Assembly: GCA_050291725.1 (NCBI GenBank)
Contig: JBNKKH010000017.1
Location: forward strand, 1 to 64,000
Direction: 5' to 3'
Origin: JAAGZL01 sp050291725
Lineage (GTDB): Bacteria; Pseudomonadota; Gammaproteobacteria; Chromatiales; Chromatiaceae
Length of the DNA stretch: 64,000 nt
Part shown: piece by piece, positions 43,015-51,926 of the stretch
How the letters are laid out: every line of letters begins with the position of its first letter
How positions within the stretch are numbered: position 1 is the stretch's first letter
Translations under genes and position numbers: made by a program
The notes under the pieces: generated by a model
Told to the model about the DNA's origin: nothing
The model's database searches: none
Seen by the model: the letters and a program-made list of their open reading frames with translations, nothing else

Positions 43015-46000
43015 ATGCCCCCAGTAAACACAACTTATTCACCTTTATCTGATCCATCCTCCCCACCAATACCGCAGGCTAAGAATGAACGCATGCAGTG
43101 GGGTCAAATATATGGAGCAAGTGATGCCCTAGCAATTGCATCAGCTATTAAGAACCACCCTAGCTTGGTACTGGTGCTGGTAGAAGATGTTAAGGCAGCC
43201 GATAATCTCGCAAACAGCATAGGTTTCTTTCTTTCCGGAACAGACATTCCATTAATCAGCTTTCCTGATTGGGAAACCCTGCCCTATGATGTATTTTCTC
43301 CCTTGCCGGAACTGGTATCAGAACGGCTTAAGGCCCTGTATCGACTACCAAGATTAAACGCAGGTGTTCTGATAGCACCTATCAGCACCATGCTGCAACG
43401 CCTCCCACCTCGAAGCTATGTAGAGGGCGGAACCTTCCTCTACAACATTGGCGATCACATATCTCTGGACGAAACCCGAAGCCAACTAGAACAGAGTGGC
43501 TACCGGTGTGTTTCTCAAGTTCTCAGTCATGGTGAATATGCCGTACGTGGATCTCTGCTTGATCTATTTCCGATGGGAAGCTTACACCCATTAAGGATCG
43601 ATCTGTTCGATGACGAGATTGAAAGCATCCGCACCTTTGACCCAGACACCCAACGCAGTCTGGACAAAGTTAAGCAGATAGAGATTCTCCCGGCCCGTGA
43701 ATTCCCCATGGACCAAGACTCTATAACCATATTCCGTCAAGCCTTTCGGAACAGCTTTGAAGGAGACCCGAACAGCACTTTAATCTACCGTGAAGTCTCA
43801 GAGGGCAATGTCCCCGGCGGGCTGGAGTATTATCTTCCACTCTTCTTTGAGCATACCGCCAACCTGTTTGAGTATCTCCCGGATGACATTCTAACCATCC
43901 AATATCAACACACTAGAGAGCAGGCAGAGAACTTCCTGAAACAGGTAAATGATCGTTATGAACAGCGCAGACATGATAATGAACGTCCGCTACTAGAACC
44001 AAACGAGCTGTTCCTGACCAGCGATGAACTGGCTAACCTTTTAAAGTCTGGGCGCTCAATTCGACTGCAACACACTGAGATAGAGTCACGCTCAAAGGGC
44101 TATAGCTCATTCCACAACTTCAATACCAAGCCCCTACCCCCTTTAGGGCTCCAGGCTAAATCCGCCCGGCCTGCAGCCCTACTGCAACAGTTTTTGTCTA
44201 GCAACCCGGGAAGGGTGTTATTTGTAGCGGAAAGCTCCGGTCGCAGAGAGGTACTCAGAGAGACCTTAGCTGGATACAATATCAAAACCAGCTCAATCAA
44301 TAGCTGGCAAGAGTATCTGGAAAACAGTGCAGAACTGGCTCTGGCGGTGGCTCCGCTGGAACAGGGAGTGTGGCTCCCAGATCAGAGCATTGTGCTAATC
44401 ACAGAGACTCAGCTTCTGGGTGAAGTAGTACGCCAGGAGCGAAGACGCAAGGCCAAGTTTGGTGACTCTGACCAGGTAATTCGCAACCTCACTGAACTGC
44501 ATATCGGTGCGCCGGCGGTGCACGAAGATCATGGTGTGGGTCGCTATCTCGGCCTACAGACTCTCGATGCAGGAGGAATGCAGACCGAGTATCTCACCCT
44601 AGAGTACGCCAAGGGAGACAAACTCTATGTTCCGGTCTCATCCCTACACCTGATCAGCCGTTACTCCGGAGCTTCACCGGATAACGCCCCCCTCCATCGT
44701 CTGGGAGGAGATCAGTGGGAAAAGGCCAAACGCAAAGCTGCAGAAAAGGCACGGGACGTAGCTGCGGAACTGCTGGAGATATACGCCCAACGCGCTGCCA
44801 ATCGAGGCCATGCCTTCCCCCAGCCCGGAGATGAGTACGCCAGCTTCGCCGCCAACTTTGAGTTTGAAGAGACCCCAGACCAGCAACAGGCCATAGATGC
44901 GGTTCTGTCAGATATGGAATCACCTCGACATATGGAGCGTGTAATCTGTGGCGATGTGGGCTTCGGAAAAACCGAAGTGGCCATGCGCGCCGCCTTCGCA
45001 GCAGTACAGGGAAACAAGCAGGTGGCTATACTTGCCCCCACCACTCTGCTGGCACAACAGCATTATCAGAACTTCGCAGACCGTTTTGCCGACTGGCCGG
45101 TTCAGGTAAAAAGCCTTTCCCGTTTTGGCACTACAAAACAGCAACAACAGGTACTCAATGGCCTAGCAGATGGCAAAGTGGATATTGTTATCGGCACCCA
45201 TAAACTGCTACAGAAAGATGTAAAATTCAAACAGCTGGGACTGGTGATCATAGATGAGGAACACCGCTTCGGAGTGCGACATAAGGAGAGTCTTAAGGCT
45301 CTCAGAGCCGAGGTAGATATCCTTACCCTAACCGCCACTCCCATACCACGCACCTTGAACATGGCCCTGTCCGGTCTATATGATCTCTCCATAATCTCAA
45401 CCCCGCCTGTTGCCAGACACCCCATCAAGACCTTTGTAAGCGAATGGAATGATGCATTGCTTATAGAAGCATGCCAGCGTGAGATCAAACGTGGCGGCCA
45501 GATATACTTTCTGCACAATGAAGTCAGCACCATTGATAACATGGCTGATCGGCTTGAGGCCCTGATACCAGGGGTCAAACTGCAGATAGCCCATGGTCAG
45601 ATGCGGGAGCTAGAGTTGGAAGGAGTGATGCGGGATTTCTATCACCAGAGATTTAATATCCTGCTCTGCACTACTATTATTGAAAGTGGCATCGATGTAC
45701 CCAGTGCCAATACCATCATCATCAACAGAGCCGACAAACTGGGGCTGGCCCAACTGCATCAACTGCGAGGACGGGTAGGTAGATCCCATCATCGAGCTTA
45801 TGCCTATCTAATTACCCCACCCTCTAGAAATCTCACCCCAGATGCAAAAAAACGCCTCGAAGCCATCGAGTCAATGGAAGAGCTTGGTGCAGGATTCACC
45901 CTGGCAACCCATGATCTGGAGATACGCGGTGCCGGTGAGCTCCTGGGTGAAGGACAGAGCGGACAGATACAGGAGATCGGTTATACCCTGTATACAGAAC

Positions 46001-46503
46001 TATTGGAGCGCGCAGTAAAGGCCCTGCAGTCGGGCCAGCAGCCTAACCTAGACCGTCCGCTAGACCATGGTGCTGAGATAGATCTGCAACTCCCTGCCCT
46101 AATTCCTGAGGACTATATCCCAGATGTACACGCGCGCCTGGTGCTGTATAAACGTATTGCCAACTGCAAATCCAGGGACGAACTACGTGAACTGCAGGTA
46201 GAGATGATCGATCGCTTTGGGTTGCTGCCGGAACAGACTAAATCCCTGGTTGAAATAACCCATCTTAAGCTAAAGGCCAACCCTATGGGGATACGTAAAC
46301 TTGAGGCTGGACCGGCGGGTGGACGTATCATTTTCGATGGGGAACCAAAGATAGATCCAATTCATCTAATACAGTTAATCCAACAACGTCCAAAGGAGTT
46401 TAAGCTGGATGGAGCAGACAAGATCAAATTCTTCCGCGACCTGTCTGAAGTGGGACGGCGCATAGAACAGGTATCATCTGTACTGGATGAAATAAAAGGG
46501 TGA
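43015..46503 (+). CDS. mfd: transcription-repair coupling factor Mfd
   Basis: Mfd removes RNA polymerase stalled at DNA lesions and recruits UvrA. The 1162-residue protein (family about 1150) has the UvrB-like N-terminal module (about 30-350) and the CarD-like RNA polymerase interaction domain (GAPAVHEDHGVGRYLGL, about 500-560). The translocase core has Walker A GDVGFGKTEVAM (about residue 645), IIDEEHRFG, TATPIPRTL and QLRGRVGRS, and a TRCF C-terminal domain follows. The ATG has no strong ribosome site. A CsiV-like gene follows on the same strand, a neighbourhood also seen in Vibrio from memory. Confidence 0.97.
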   Translation: MPPVNTTYSPLSDPSSPPIPQAKNERMQWGQIYGASDALAIASAIKNHPSLVLVLVEDVKAADNLANSIGFFLSGTDIPLISFPDWETLPYDVFSPLPELVSERLKALYRLPRLNAGVLIAPISTMLQRLPPRSYVEGGTFLYNIGDHISLDETRSQLEQSGYRCVSQVLSHGEYAVRGSLLDLFPMGSLHPLRIDLFDDEIESIRTFDPDTQRSLDKVKQIEILPAREFPMDQDSITIFRQAFRNSFEGDPNSTLIYREVSEGNVPGGLEYYLPLFFEHTANLFEYLPDDILTIQYQHTREQAENFLKQVNDRYEQRRHDNERPLLEPNELFLTSDELANLLKSGRSIRLQHTEIESRSKGYSSFHNFNTKPLPPLGLQAKSARPAALLQQFLSSNPGRVLFVAESSGRREVLRETLAGYNIKTSSINSWQEYLENSAELALAVAPLEQGVWLPDQSIVLITETQLLGEVVRQERRRKAKFGDSDQVIRNLTELHIGAPAVHEDHGVGRYLGLQTLDAGGMQTEYLTLEYAKGDKLYVPVSSLHLISRYSGASPDNAPLHRLGGDQWEKAKRKAAEKARDVAAELLEIYAQRAANRGHAFPQPGDEYASFAANFEFEETPDQQQAIDAVLSDMESPRHMERVICGDVGFGKTEVAMRAAFAAVQGNKQVAILAPTTLLAQQHYQNFADRFADWPVQVKSLSRFGTTKQQQQVLNGLADGKVDIVIGTHKLLQKDVKFKQLGLVIIDEEHRFGVRHKESLKALRAEVDILTLTATPIPRTLNMALSGLYDLSIISTPPVARHPIKTFVSEWNDALLIEACQREIKRGGQIYFLHNEVSTIDNMADRLEALIPGVKLQIAHGQMRELELEGVMRDFYHQRFNILLCTTIIESGIDVPSANTIIINRADKLGLAQLHQLRGRVGRSHHRAYAYLITPPSRNLTPDAKKRLEAIESMEELGAGFTLATHDLEIRGAGELLGEGQSGQIQEIGYTLYTELLERAVKALQSGQQPNLDRPLDHGAEIDLQLPALIPEDYIPDVHARLVLYKRIANCKSRDELRELQVEMIDRFGLLPEQTKSLVEITHLKLKANPMGIRKLEAGPAGGRIIFDGEPKIDPIHLIQLIQQRPKEFKLDGADKIKFFRDLSEVGRRIEQVSSVLDEIKG

Positions 46504-46597
46504 TCACGGTAAATGTGGATTGAAAACCCTAGTTAAAAACATGAAGAGCCATTTGTAGTATTATGACGAAAATACATTTACAACAGGTATATCTTTG

Positions 46598-47155
46598 ATG
46601 ACAGCTACACGCATTTTACTTCTGTTCCTCACCTCAATTATATTTTCAGCCCCAGTTATGGCAGTCGAAAAATATGATGTGGAGCTGATCATCTTTGAGC
46701 GCACATCCAGAGCTGCCGCCATGAACGAGTCATGGCCAGAGGATCCAGGCAAACCAGACACAGAGGATGCAACTCACCTAACTAGCAATGGTGCTTATGC
46801 AAGACTGCCTAGCTCCAAAAAATCCCTGGTGGGTGTAGCCAATAGAATGCGCAGAGCCAGTGGCAAGCCGGTAAAACTAACCCATATGATGTGGCGCCAA
46901 CCAGCTGTTGGTAAGCTGGATGCCATACCTGTATATGTCTCAGGCAAAACCAGGACTGGAACTCTTACAGGAACAGCCAAAGTGTCTGTAAAACGTTATC
47001 TACATATAGATTTAGACCTGCTACTGCAAACCACTAATGGACCGGAACCAGGGCAGTTTCGCATGCAGGCACAGCGCAAAATGAGAAGTGGCAAACTACA
47101 CTATATCGACCACCCCATAATGGGAGCGCTGGTAAGAATTACACCGGTAAAATAG
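46598..47155 (+). CDS. CsiV-like periplasmic protein
   Basis: The 185-residue product has a signal peptide (ILLLFLTSIIFSAPVMA) followed directly by KYDVELIIFERTSRAA. This YxVElIvFer opening, the late HMMWRQP segment and VKRYLHIDLDLLL are the recognisable pattern of the CsiV family. CsiV in Vibrio cholerae binds peptidoglycan and supports PBP1a through LpoA. The protein is somewhat shorter than the Vibrio one. ATG at 46598 (a TTG directly precedes it). Position just after mfd supports the call. It ends before a convergent lipoprotein gene. Confidence 0.8.
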   Translation: MTATRILLLFLTSIIFSAPVMAVEKYDVELIIFERTSRAAAMNESWPEDPGKPDTEDATHLTSNGAYARLPSSKKSLVGVANRMRRASGKPVKLTHMMWRQPAVGKLDAIPVYVSGKTRTGTLTGTAKVSVKRYLHIDLDLLLQTTNGPEPGQFRMQAQRKMRSGKLHYIDHPIMGALVRITPVK

Positions 47156-47165
47156 TGATTTAAAC

Positions 47166-47196
47166 AAAAAAAAAGAGCCACTGGGATGTGGCTCTT
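47166..47196 (-). terminator. terminator of the small lipoprotein gene
   Basis: A perfect 9-bp stem, AAGAGCCAC (47173-47181) with GTGGCTCTT (47188-47196), followed on the reverse strand by nine T. On the plus strand it also ends the csiV-like gene, but without a T run. Confidence 0.85.
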
Positions 47197-47236
47197 AACA
47201 CAGCTGAATAAACAGCTTGGCGCGAACGAAACTTTA

Positions 47237-47554
47237 TTACAAAGGATATTTCGGTGGTTCACTAACACTCTCCACCGCAATACCACTAAATCTGACCTCT
47301 TCTAGGCTATCCTGTGCGCTTTCACCCTGCATATTGAATGGCAGGGGAACAACCCAACCTATGGCGTCCATGGCAGATGCAAATAGGCTCATATACCTAG
47401 CAGATTTTGCACTACCCACAATCTCAACCGCCTCAAAACTCTCCGTGTTAGCTACATTGCTACCAGAATTGCGCATGCTGCAACCTGTTACAACCAGGGT
47501 ACTCATTGCTAATGTTGCTGCAGCGATAGCCGCTGCAAATCTCACTTGAGCCAT
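47237..47554 (-). CDS. small putative lipoprotein, function unknown
   Basis: The 105-residue precursor has a lipoprotein signal: AAAIAAATLAMSTLVVTGC, lipobox VTGC with Cys25. The mature ~80 residues (SMRNSGSNVANTESFEAVEI..., SARYMSLFASAMDAIGWVVPLP) have no family I recognise. Residue +2 after the Cys is Ser, not Asp, so outer-membrane sorting by Lol is expected. It stands alone with its own promoter (47633-47661) and terminator (47166-47196). Confidence 0.75.
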   Translation of the reverse strand: MAQVRFAAAIAAATLAMSTLVVTGCSMRNSGSNVANTESFEAVEIVGSAKSARYMSLFASAMDAIGWVVPLPFNMQGESAQDSLEEVRFSGIAVESVSEPPKYPL

Positions 47555-47632
47555 ACCAATACCCCTGTCTTATTTAATGTTATACAACAAATTTGCTGTT
47601 ATTTGCTGCTCTAATAATTGACAGTTTCATAA

Positions 47633-47661
47633 AGGATATATAGAAATATTTTGCTTGTCAA
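47633..47661 (-). promoter_or_regulatory. sigma70 promoter of the small lipoprotein gene
   Basis: The reverse strand has a perfect TTGACA (47656-47661), a 17-nt spacer and TATCCT (47633-47638). Predicted start near 47626 gives a leader of about 70 nt to the ATG at 47554. The flanks are very AT-rich. Confidence 0.7.
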
Positions 47662-47739
47662 TCAACAAGTTTCATTATTTAGTTAATTTTACACATAAAC
47701 TTACTGGTATAACGCGGTGTTTATTCAGGAGTCTGTGTA

Positions 47740-48204
47740 CTATCTGATGGCCTCACGGATTATTCTATATAGACTATCTCTTGCTATTTCATATATATCA
47801 GGCCTTTTAGATAACCTGGGACCAGCAATATTAAGGGTAGAAACTCTATTTTCGTTTAACCAGCGGACCACTGTAGTTATATCTAACTCATTATCCAGAT
47901 CAACCACCTTGCATGGACGATCATTTTTATGAGCCAGATCCAGCGTAAGAGCGGTCCCCCCATCCAATGCACCAACATTTAAGATCAGGGTGGCATCAGA
48001 GTGCAGCACATTTCTTTTGGTCCGCACCTGGTATTGGCTGGAAGAGGTCTCCTGTAGAGGATAACGATCTGGAATTGCTCCATCTTCGGCTAACCTCCCT
48101 TTGGGACACCAACCGCCACAAGAAATACCAAGCTCCAGCGCTATATCCAAGGCTGCTCGATCCACCCCACTCTGCCCGCCTGAGATAATCTTCTTTATCG
48201 ACAT
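47740..48204 (-). CDS. SLOG-fold protein (putative molybdenum carrier family)
   Basis: A 154-residue single-domain protein with IISGGQSGVDRAALDIALELG at the N-terminus, read as IISGGQSGVD and RAALDIALELG, then GGWCPKGRLAEDG, YQVRTKRNV, SDATLIL and GGTALTLDLA. This is the pattern of the putative molybdenum-carrier/YpsA-like branch of the SLOG nucleotide-binding superfamily. The molybdenum name comes from an old structural proposal and is not evidence of metal binding; nucleotide or ADP-ribose-type ligands are as likely. It follows the flavoprotein gene by 26 nt on the same strand. Confidence 0.8.
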   Translation of the reverse strand: MSIKKIISGGQSGVDRAALDIALELGISCGGWCPKGRLAEDGAIPDRYPLQETSSSQYQVRTKRNVLHSDATLILNVGALDGGTALTLDLAHKNDRPCKVVDLDNELDITTVVRWLNENRVSTLNIAGPRLSKRPDIYEIARDSLYRIIREAIR

Positions 48205-48230
48205 TAAGCTAAAGTGGCTCCATCAAAAAG

Positions 48231-50372
48231 CTAGACACCTTTGCGACACCAGGAGTGGTATCGCTCTATCCATCCTAATATCTGTTGCGGGGCATGGGAC
48301 CGTTTCCAGTTCCCAGCTACGTATTTGTTTGCTTCCGTCCAAGTTGGATAGATATGGATGGTACCCAATATCTTATTGAGCCCGAAGCGGTGGCGCATGG
48401 CGCTAACAAATTCACTAATCAGCTCCCCGGCATGCTCTCCCACAATGGTGGCCCCCAGTATTCTGTCTTTACCAGGAACGCTAAGAACCTTAACGAAGCC
48501 ATGATTCTCTCCATCTGCGATAGCCCTATCCAGATCATCAATACCGTAAGTAGTTACCTCATATTTGATACCCTGCTGCTTGGCCTCTTGTTCATTCAAG
48601 CCAACTCGCGCCACCTCTGGAGTGGTGAAAGTGGCAAAGGGAATAACCGAGTAATCCACCTTAAAGCGACGGAAAATGCCGAACAGGGCGTTAACCGCAG
48701 CATACCAGGCCTGATGCCCTGCGGTATGGGTGAACTGATATGGGCCAGCAACATCTCCGCAGGCATATATATTCGGGAAGTTGGTCTGCAGAAACTCATT
48801 CACCTCAATGGTTCTGCGTTGACTAATCTCTACCCCAAGCTCTTCCAAGCCAAAACCGGTGGTATTGGCCGCCCGCCCCACTGCAACCAGAACCTGATCA
48901 AACTCTATCTCTACATCACTGCCATCATGTTCGGCGATCAAGATATTTCTGCCATCCTCGACTATAAACTCCTTGGCCTTGTGACCTGTCTTCACCTCAA
49001 TGCCGTCCTGAATAAACCGTTTGGTTACGGCATCGACCACATCCACATCCTCGCGGATCATTAATCCAGGCATCATCTCTACAATGGTTACCTGGGAGCC
49101 TAATAGAGCGAAGCTCTGAGACAGTTCACAACCGATGGGACCTCCACCGAGCACCAGCAGCCTCCTAGGCAGATCTCTTATCTCCCAGAGATTATCGGAA
49201 GTAAGATAATCAAGCTGGTCCAACCCAGTTATGGGAGGAACAAATGGATGCGCTCCCGTTGCAACCACAATATTGCGAGTGGTAATCGTCTTACCATTTA
49301 CCTCAACTGTGTAGGGAGATGTGATCCTGGCGTCGCCCTCAATCACCTCAACCCCCAAGCCAGTGTAGCGTTCCACAGAGTCATGGGCCGCCACTTTTGC
49401 CACCACGCCCTGTACCCGTTCCATCACATCAGCGAAACTGAACTCTGCCTGCATAGGCTTAAAGCCATACTCTGATGCACGCTTTATTTGAGATAGAAAA
49501 CGAGCAGAGCGAATCAAAGCCTTAGATGGAATACAGCCGGTATTCAGGCAATCGCCACCCATCTTATGTTTCTCAATCAGGGTCACCTTGGCCTTAACTG
49601 CTGCTGCAATATACGATGCAACCAGCCCGGCCGAACCTCCACCTATAACCACAATATTGCGCTCAAACCTTGCAGGCTTTGGGTAAGCGTCCAACACACG
49701 GTGCGCTTTAAATAAATCCAGTATCTTTTTTGCTAGCAACGGGAAAACACCAAGCAGCGCAAATGAGAGCAGCAGCCCGGGGGATAGGATCCCGGATAGT
49801 GAATCAACCTTGGCCAACTGAGTCCCGGCATTCACGTAGACAATTGTTCCTGCCAACATACCAAGCTGGCTCACCCATGCGTAAGTCCAGGTGCGTATTG
49901 GGGTTAAAGCCATAACTAGGTTAATGATAAAAAAGGGGAAAACTGGAACCAGACGTAATCCGAATAGATAGAAAGCCCCATCCTTCTCAACGCCACGGTT
50001 TATAGTTGTTAGCCGATCGCCAAAACGTTCCTGAACCAAGTCACGCAATACGAATCTGGCAAGCAGAAAAGCAAGGATTGCCCCCAGAGTTGAGGCAAAA
50101 GAGACCAAGATAGTGCCCCAGAACAGCTCGAAGATGGCGCCAACAGCCAAGGTCATCACTGCCGCTCCTGGCAGAGAAACCGCTGTCACTACGACATAAA
50201 CCACAAAGATAATCATAGCAGCCTGGATTGGATCGGAATCGCGCCATGCCAGAAGGTCAGCATGCTTGGATTTCAGATATTCCAAATTAAGAAACTGCCC
50301 CAGGTCAAACAGAAAAAATGCTGTAACCAGAAGCAGAACCAGCAGCACTAAACCAACTTTCTTATAGTTCAT
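48231..50372 (-). CDS. TVP38/DedA-like membrane domain fused to a pyridine-nucleotide disulfide oxidoreductase
   Basis: The 713-residue protein has an N-terminal TVP38/SNARE-associated membrane region (about 1-215; SLPGAAVMTLAVGAIFEL, FLLARFVLRD, FPFFIINLV) and a full flavoprotein (about 230-713). The latter has the FAD motif GGGSAGLVASYIAA, redox pair CLNTGC, NAD motif GGGPIGCE, FAD-site YACGDVAG and the C-terminal dimer domain. The redox Cys pair matches dihydrolipoyl dehydrogenase and mercuric reductase relatives, but the C-terminal HPTxxE-type end reads HIYPTWTEAN, away from lipoamide dehydrogenase. Substrate unknown. ATG at 50372 (MNYKKVGL) is preferred to 50444. Confidence 0.9.
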   Translation of the reverse strand: MNYKKVGLVLLVLLLVTAFFLFDLGQFLNLEYLKSKHADLLAWRDSDPIQAAMIIFVVYVVVTAVSLPGAAVMTLAVGAIFELFWGTILVSFASTLGAILAFLLARFVLRDLVQERFGDRLTTINRGVEKDGAFYLFGLRLVPVFPFFIINLVMALTPIRTWTYAWVSQLGMLAGTIVYVNAGTQLAKVDSLSGILSPGLLLSFALLGVFPLLAKKILDLFKAHRVLDAYPKPARFERNIVVIGGGSAGLVASYIAAAVKAKVTLIEKHKMGGDCLNTGCIPSKALIRSARFLSQIKRASEYGFKPMQAEFSFADVMERVQGVVAKVAAHDSVERYTGLGVEVIEGDARITSPYTVEVNGKTITTRNIVVATGAHPFVPPITGLDQLDYLTSDNLWEIRDLPRRLLVLGGGPIGCELSQSFALLGSQVTIVEMMPGLMIREDVDVVDAVTKRFIQDGIEVKTGHKAKEFIVEDGRNILIAEHDGSDVEIEFDQVLVAVGRAANTTGFGLEELGVEISQRRTIEVNEFLQTNFPNIYACGDVAGPYQFTHTAGHQAWYAAVNALFGIFRRFKVDYSVIPFATFTTPEVARVGLNEQEAKQQGIKYEVTTYGIDDLDRAIADGENHGFVKVLSVPGKDRILGATIVGEHAGELISEFVSAMRHRFGLNKILGTIHIYPTWTEANKYVAGNWKRSHAPQQILGWIERYHSWCRKGV

Positions 50373-50565
50373 ATCGGTTATTACCAAGTTAGCACCACTA
50401 TTGTTGATACTTATGCTACTGCTAGCAGTGAGGAATGGATTCAATAATCGAGCGCTTAGAACAAAACGCCTAATACAACTAATACTAGTCTAATAAATAT
50501 GATATATGAAGTTGCAGCCGTGATACGCGAGGCAGTAATTTCTAGCTAGTTGTGGAAGTAAAGTA

Positions 50566-51678
50566 TTAGCTAGTGAGTTTTTTCCAATCGTACTTTCGTG
50601 TTATCTCCTTAACTTTATCGTCATCCGGCACAACACGAATAATAATTTCCTCAGGAGTAAAGCCCTTCGGAACTATCAATGTTTCTTTAATTTCCTGGTA
50701 ATTCCTAAACCCTATTTTGTAGTTCTCTAATTTATCGGGTGTGATCTGTTCAAGGGTGTAAACCTTCAGCTGATCATCAACAGTTCCGCTCAGAGAGACA
50801 TACATCGCTCCCGATAGTTTATTTCCATCCTGAACAGTCCTGGTCACGTAGGCATAAAAATCCACTTCTCTACTTAACATATTGGTCTTAACGCTAACAT
50901 CTTCGATTTTAAGTTTCACACTAAGACTAGAAATTTTTCGCTTCAGCTTATCTATCTCTTTCTCCATGGCATCACGTTCCATCTGTAACTTCTGAACAGT
51001 ACCACCGCTAACACCACCAACCGCTGTTTCAGCTGCTGGCCTGACTGCTGCCTTGGCCTTGGCCAGCTTTATTTTCAAAGAGAGATTCTCTCTCTCCAAT
51101 TCAGACAACTTTTTTTCATTTTCACTAAGAGCAGTAACTTTCTGTTTCTTCTTGGCGAGCACATCTGACCAACTATATTTCTGAATTAAAGGATCAGTGA
51201 TATCTTCGCCGGTAAACAACTCTAAATCGACCTTCTCCGGTTCAAAGCCTTTAGGCAGAGCCACATCCCCAACCAGATCCTGAGATAAAGTAAAAGGGCG
51301 ACGACCATCCTCCAGCTCTTTTTTCGCGCTAGGAATTTCCACCACCTGATCATCGCCGTCATTCTCACCAGAGATAAGCAGCTTGAGCATTCCTGTAGCC
51401 ACCCCGCTGCGACCTATCAGAGGCTCAACGGTTACTCTATATCTGTATGAGCCATCCTTGTCCGTAGGAATTATGGTAATATCCTTTATATGCAGTTGCA
51501 GCTTGGCAGACTCCAAAGAGTCAGAGTCACCCGCTCCAAATCCATCACGCCCTATCAAATATGCTCCCCAGCCCCAAGCTGCCAGCAAAATCAGGATAAC
51601 AATGTAACGCACGGGAAAACTACTACTGCCAGATGTAGATATGCGCGGTGTAACTATTCTTTTTGGTTGTACTGCCAT
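50566..51678 (-). CDS. membrane-anchored coiled-coil protein with a duplicated domain (DUF6776-like)
   Basis: The 370-residue protein has a basic N-terminus, one membrane helix (YIVILILLAAWGWGAYLIG), a domain (about 55-185), a coiled coil (about 195-265, heptads rich in Lys/Glu) and a second domain (about 270-370). The two domains end alike: LPKGFEPEKVDLELF...KYSW and VPKGFTPEEIIIRVV...KYDW. The second recalls DUF6776 proteins of gammaproteobacteria from memory. The bulk is expected in the periplasm. No enzyme motif seen. It stands alone between the flavoprotein gene and the divergent valS. Confidence 0.7.
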   Translation of the reverse strand: MAVQPKRIVTPRISTSGSSSFPVRYIVILILLAAWGWGAYLIGRDGFGAGDSDSLESAKLQLHIKDITIIPTDKDGSYRYRVTVEPLIGRSGVATGMLKLLISGENDGDDQVVEIPSAKKELEDGRRPFTLSQDLVGDVALPKGFEPEKVDLELFTGEDITDPLIQKYSWSDVLAKKKQKVTALSENEKKLSELERENLSLKIKLAKAKAAVRPAAETAVGGVSGGTVQKLQMERDAMEKEIDKLKRKISSLSVKLKIEDVSVKTNMLSREVDFYAYVTRTVQDGNKLSGAMYVSLSGTVDDQLKVYTLEQITPDKLENYKIGFRNYQEIKETLIVPKGFTPEEIIIRVVPDDDKVKEITRKYDWKKLTS

Positions 51679-51926
51679 AATCCCTAGATTAAAAAAAACG
51701 CCACAATATATCCAGTTAATGTTACAACTTATCGAGATTGTGCAACCAGATAACCGCAGTTTTATATTGTCGCTTAATTATGATCTTATATTATTCCCCA
51801 TGTATGGATATAATACCCAGTTTTTCATGTCCTGGCTGTTTTCACCCTGAACCTTAGCTAAACATTGCTACTTAAATAACCAGCAGACACAACTTACATT
51901 AACCAACGCCCCTTATAAGATGACCC

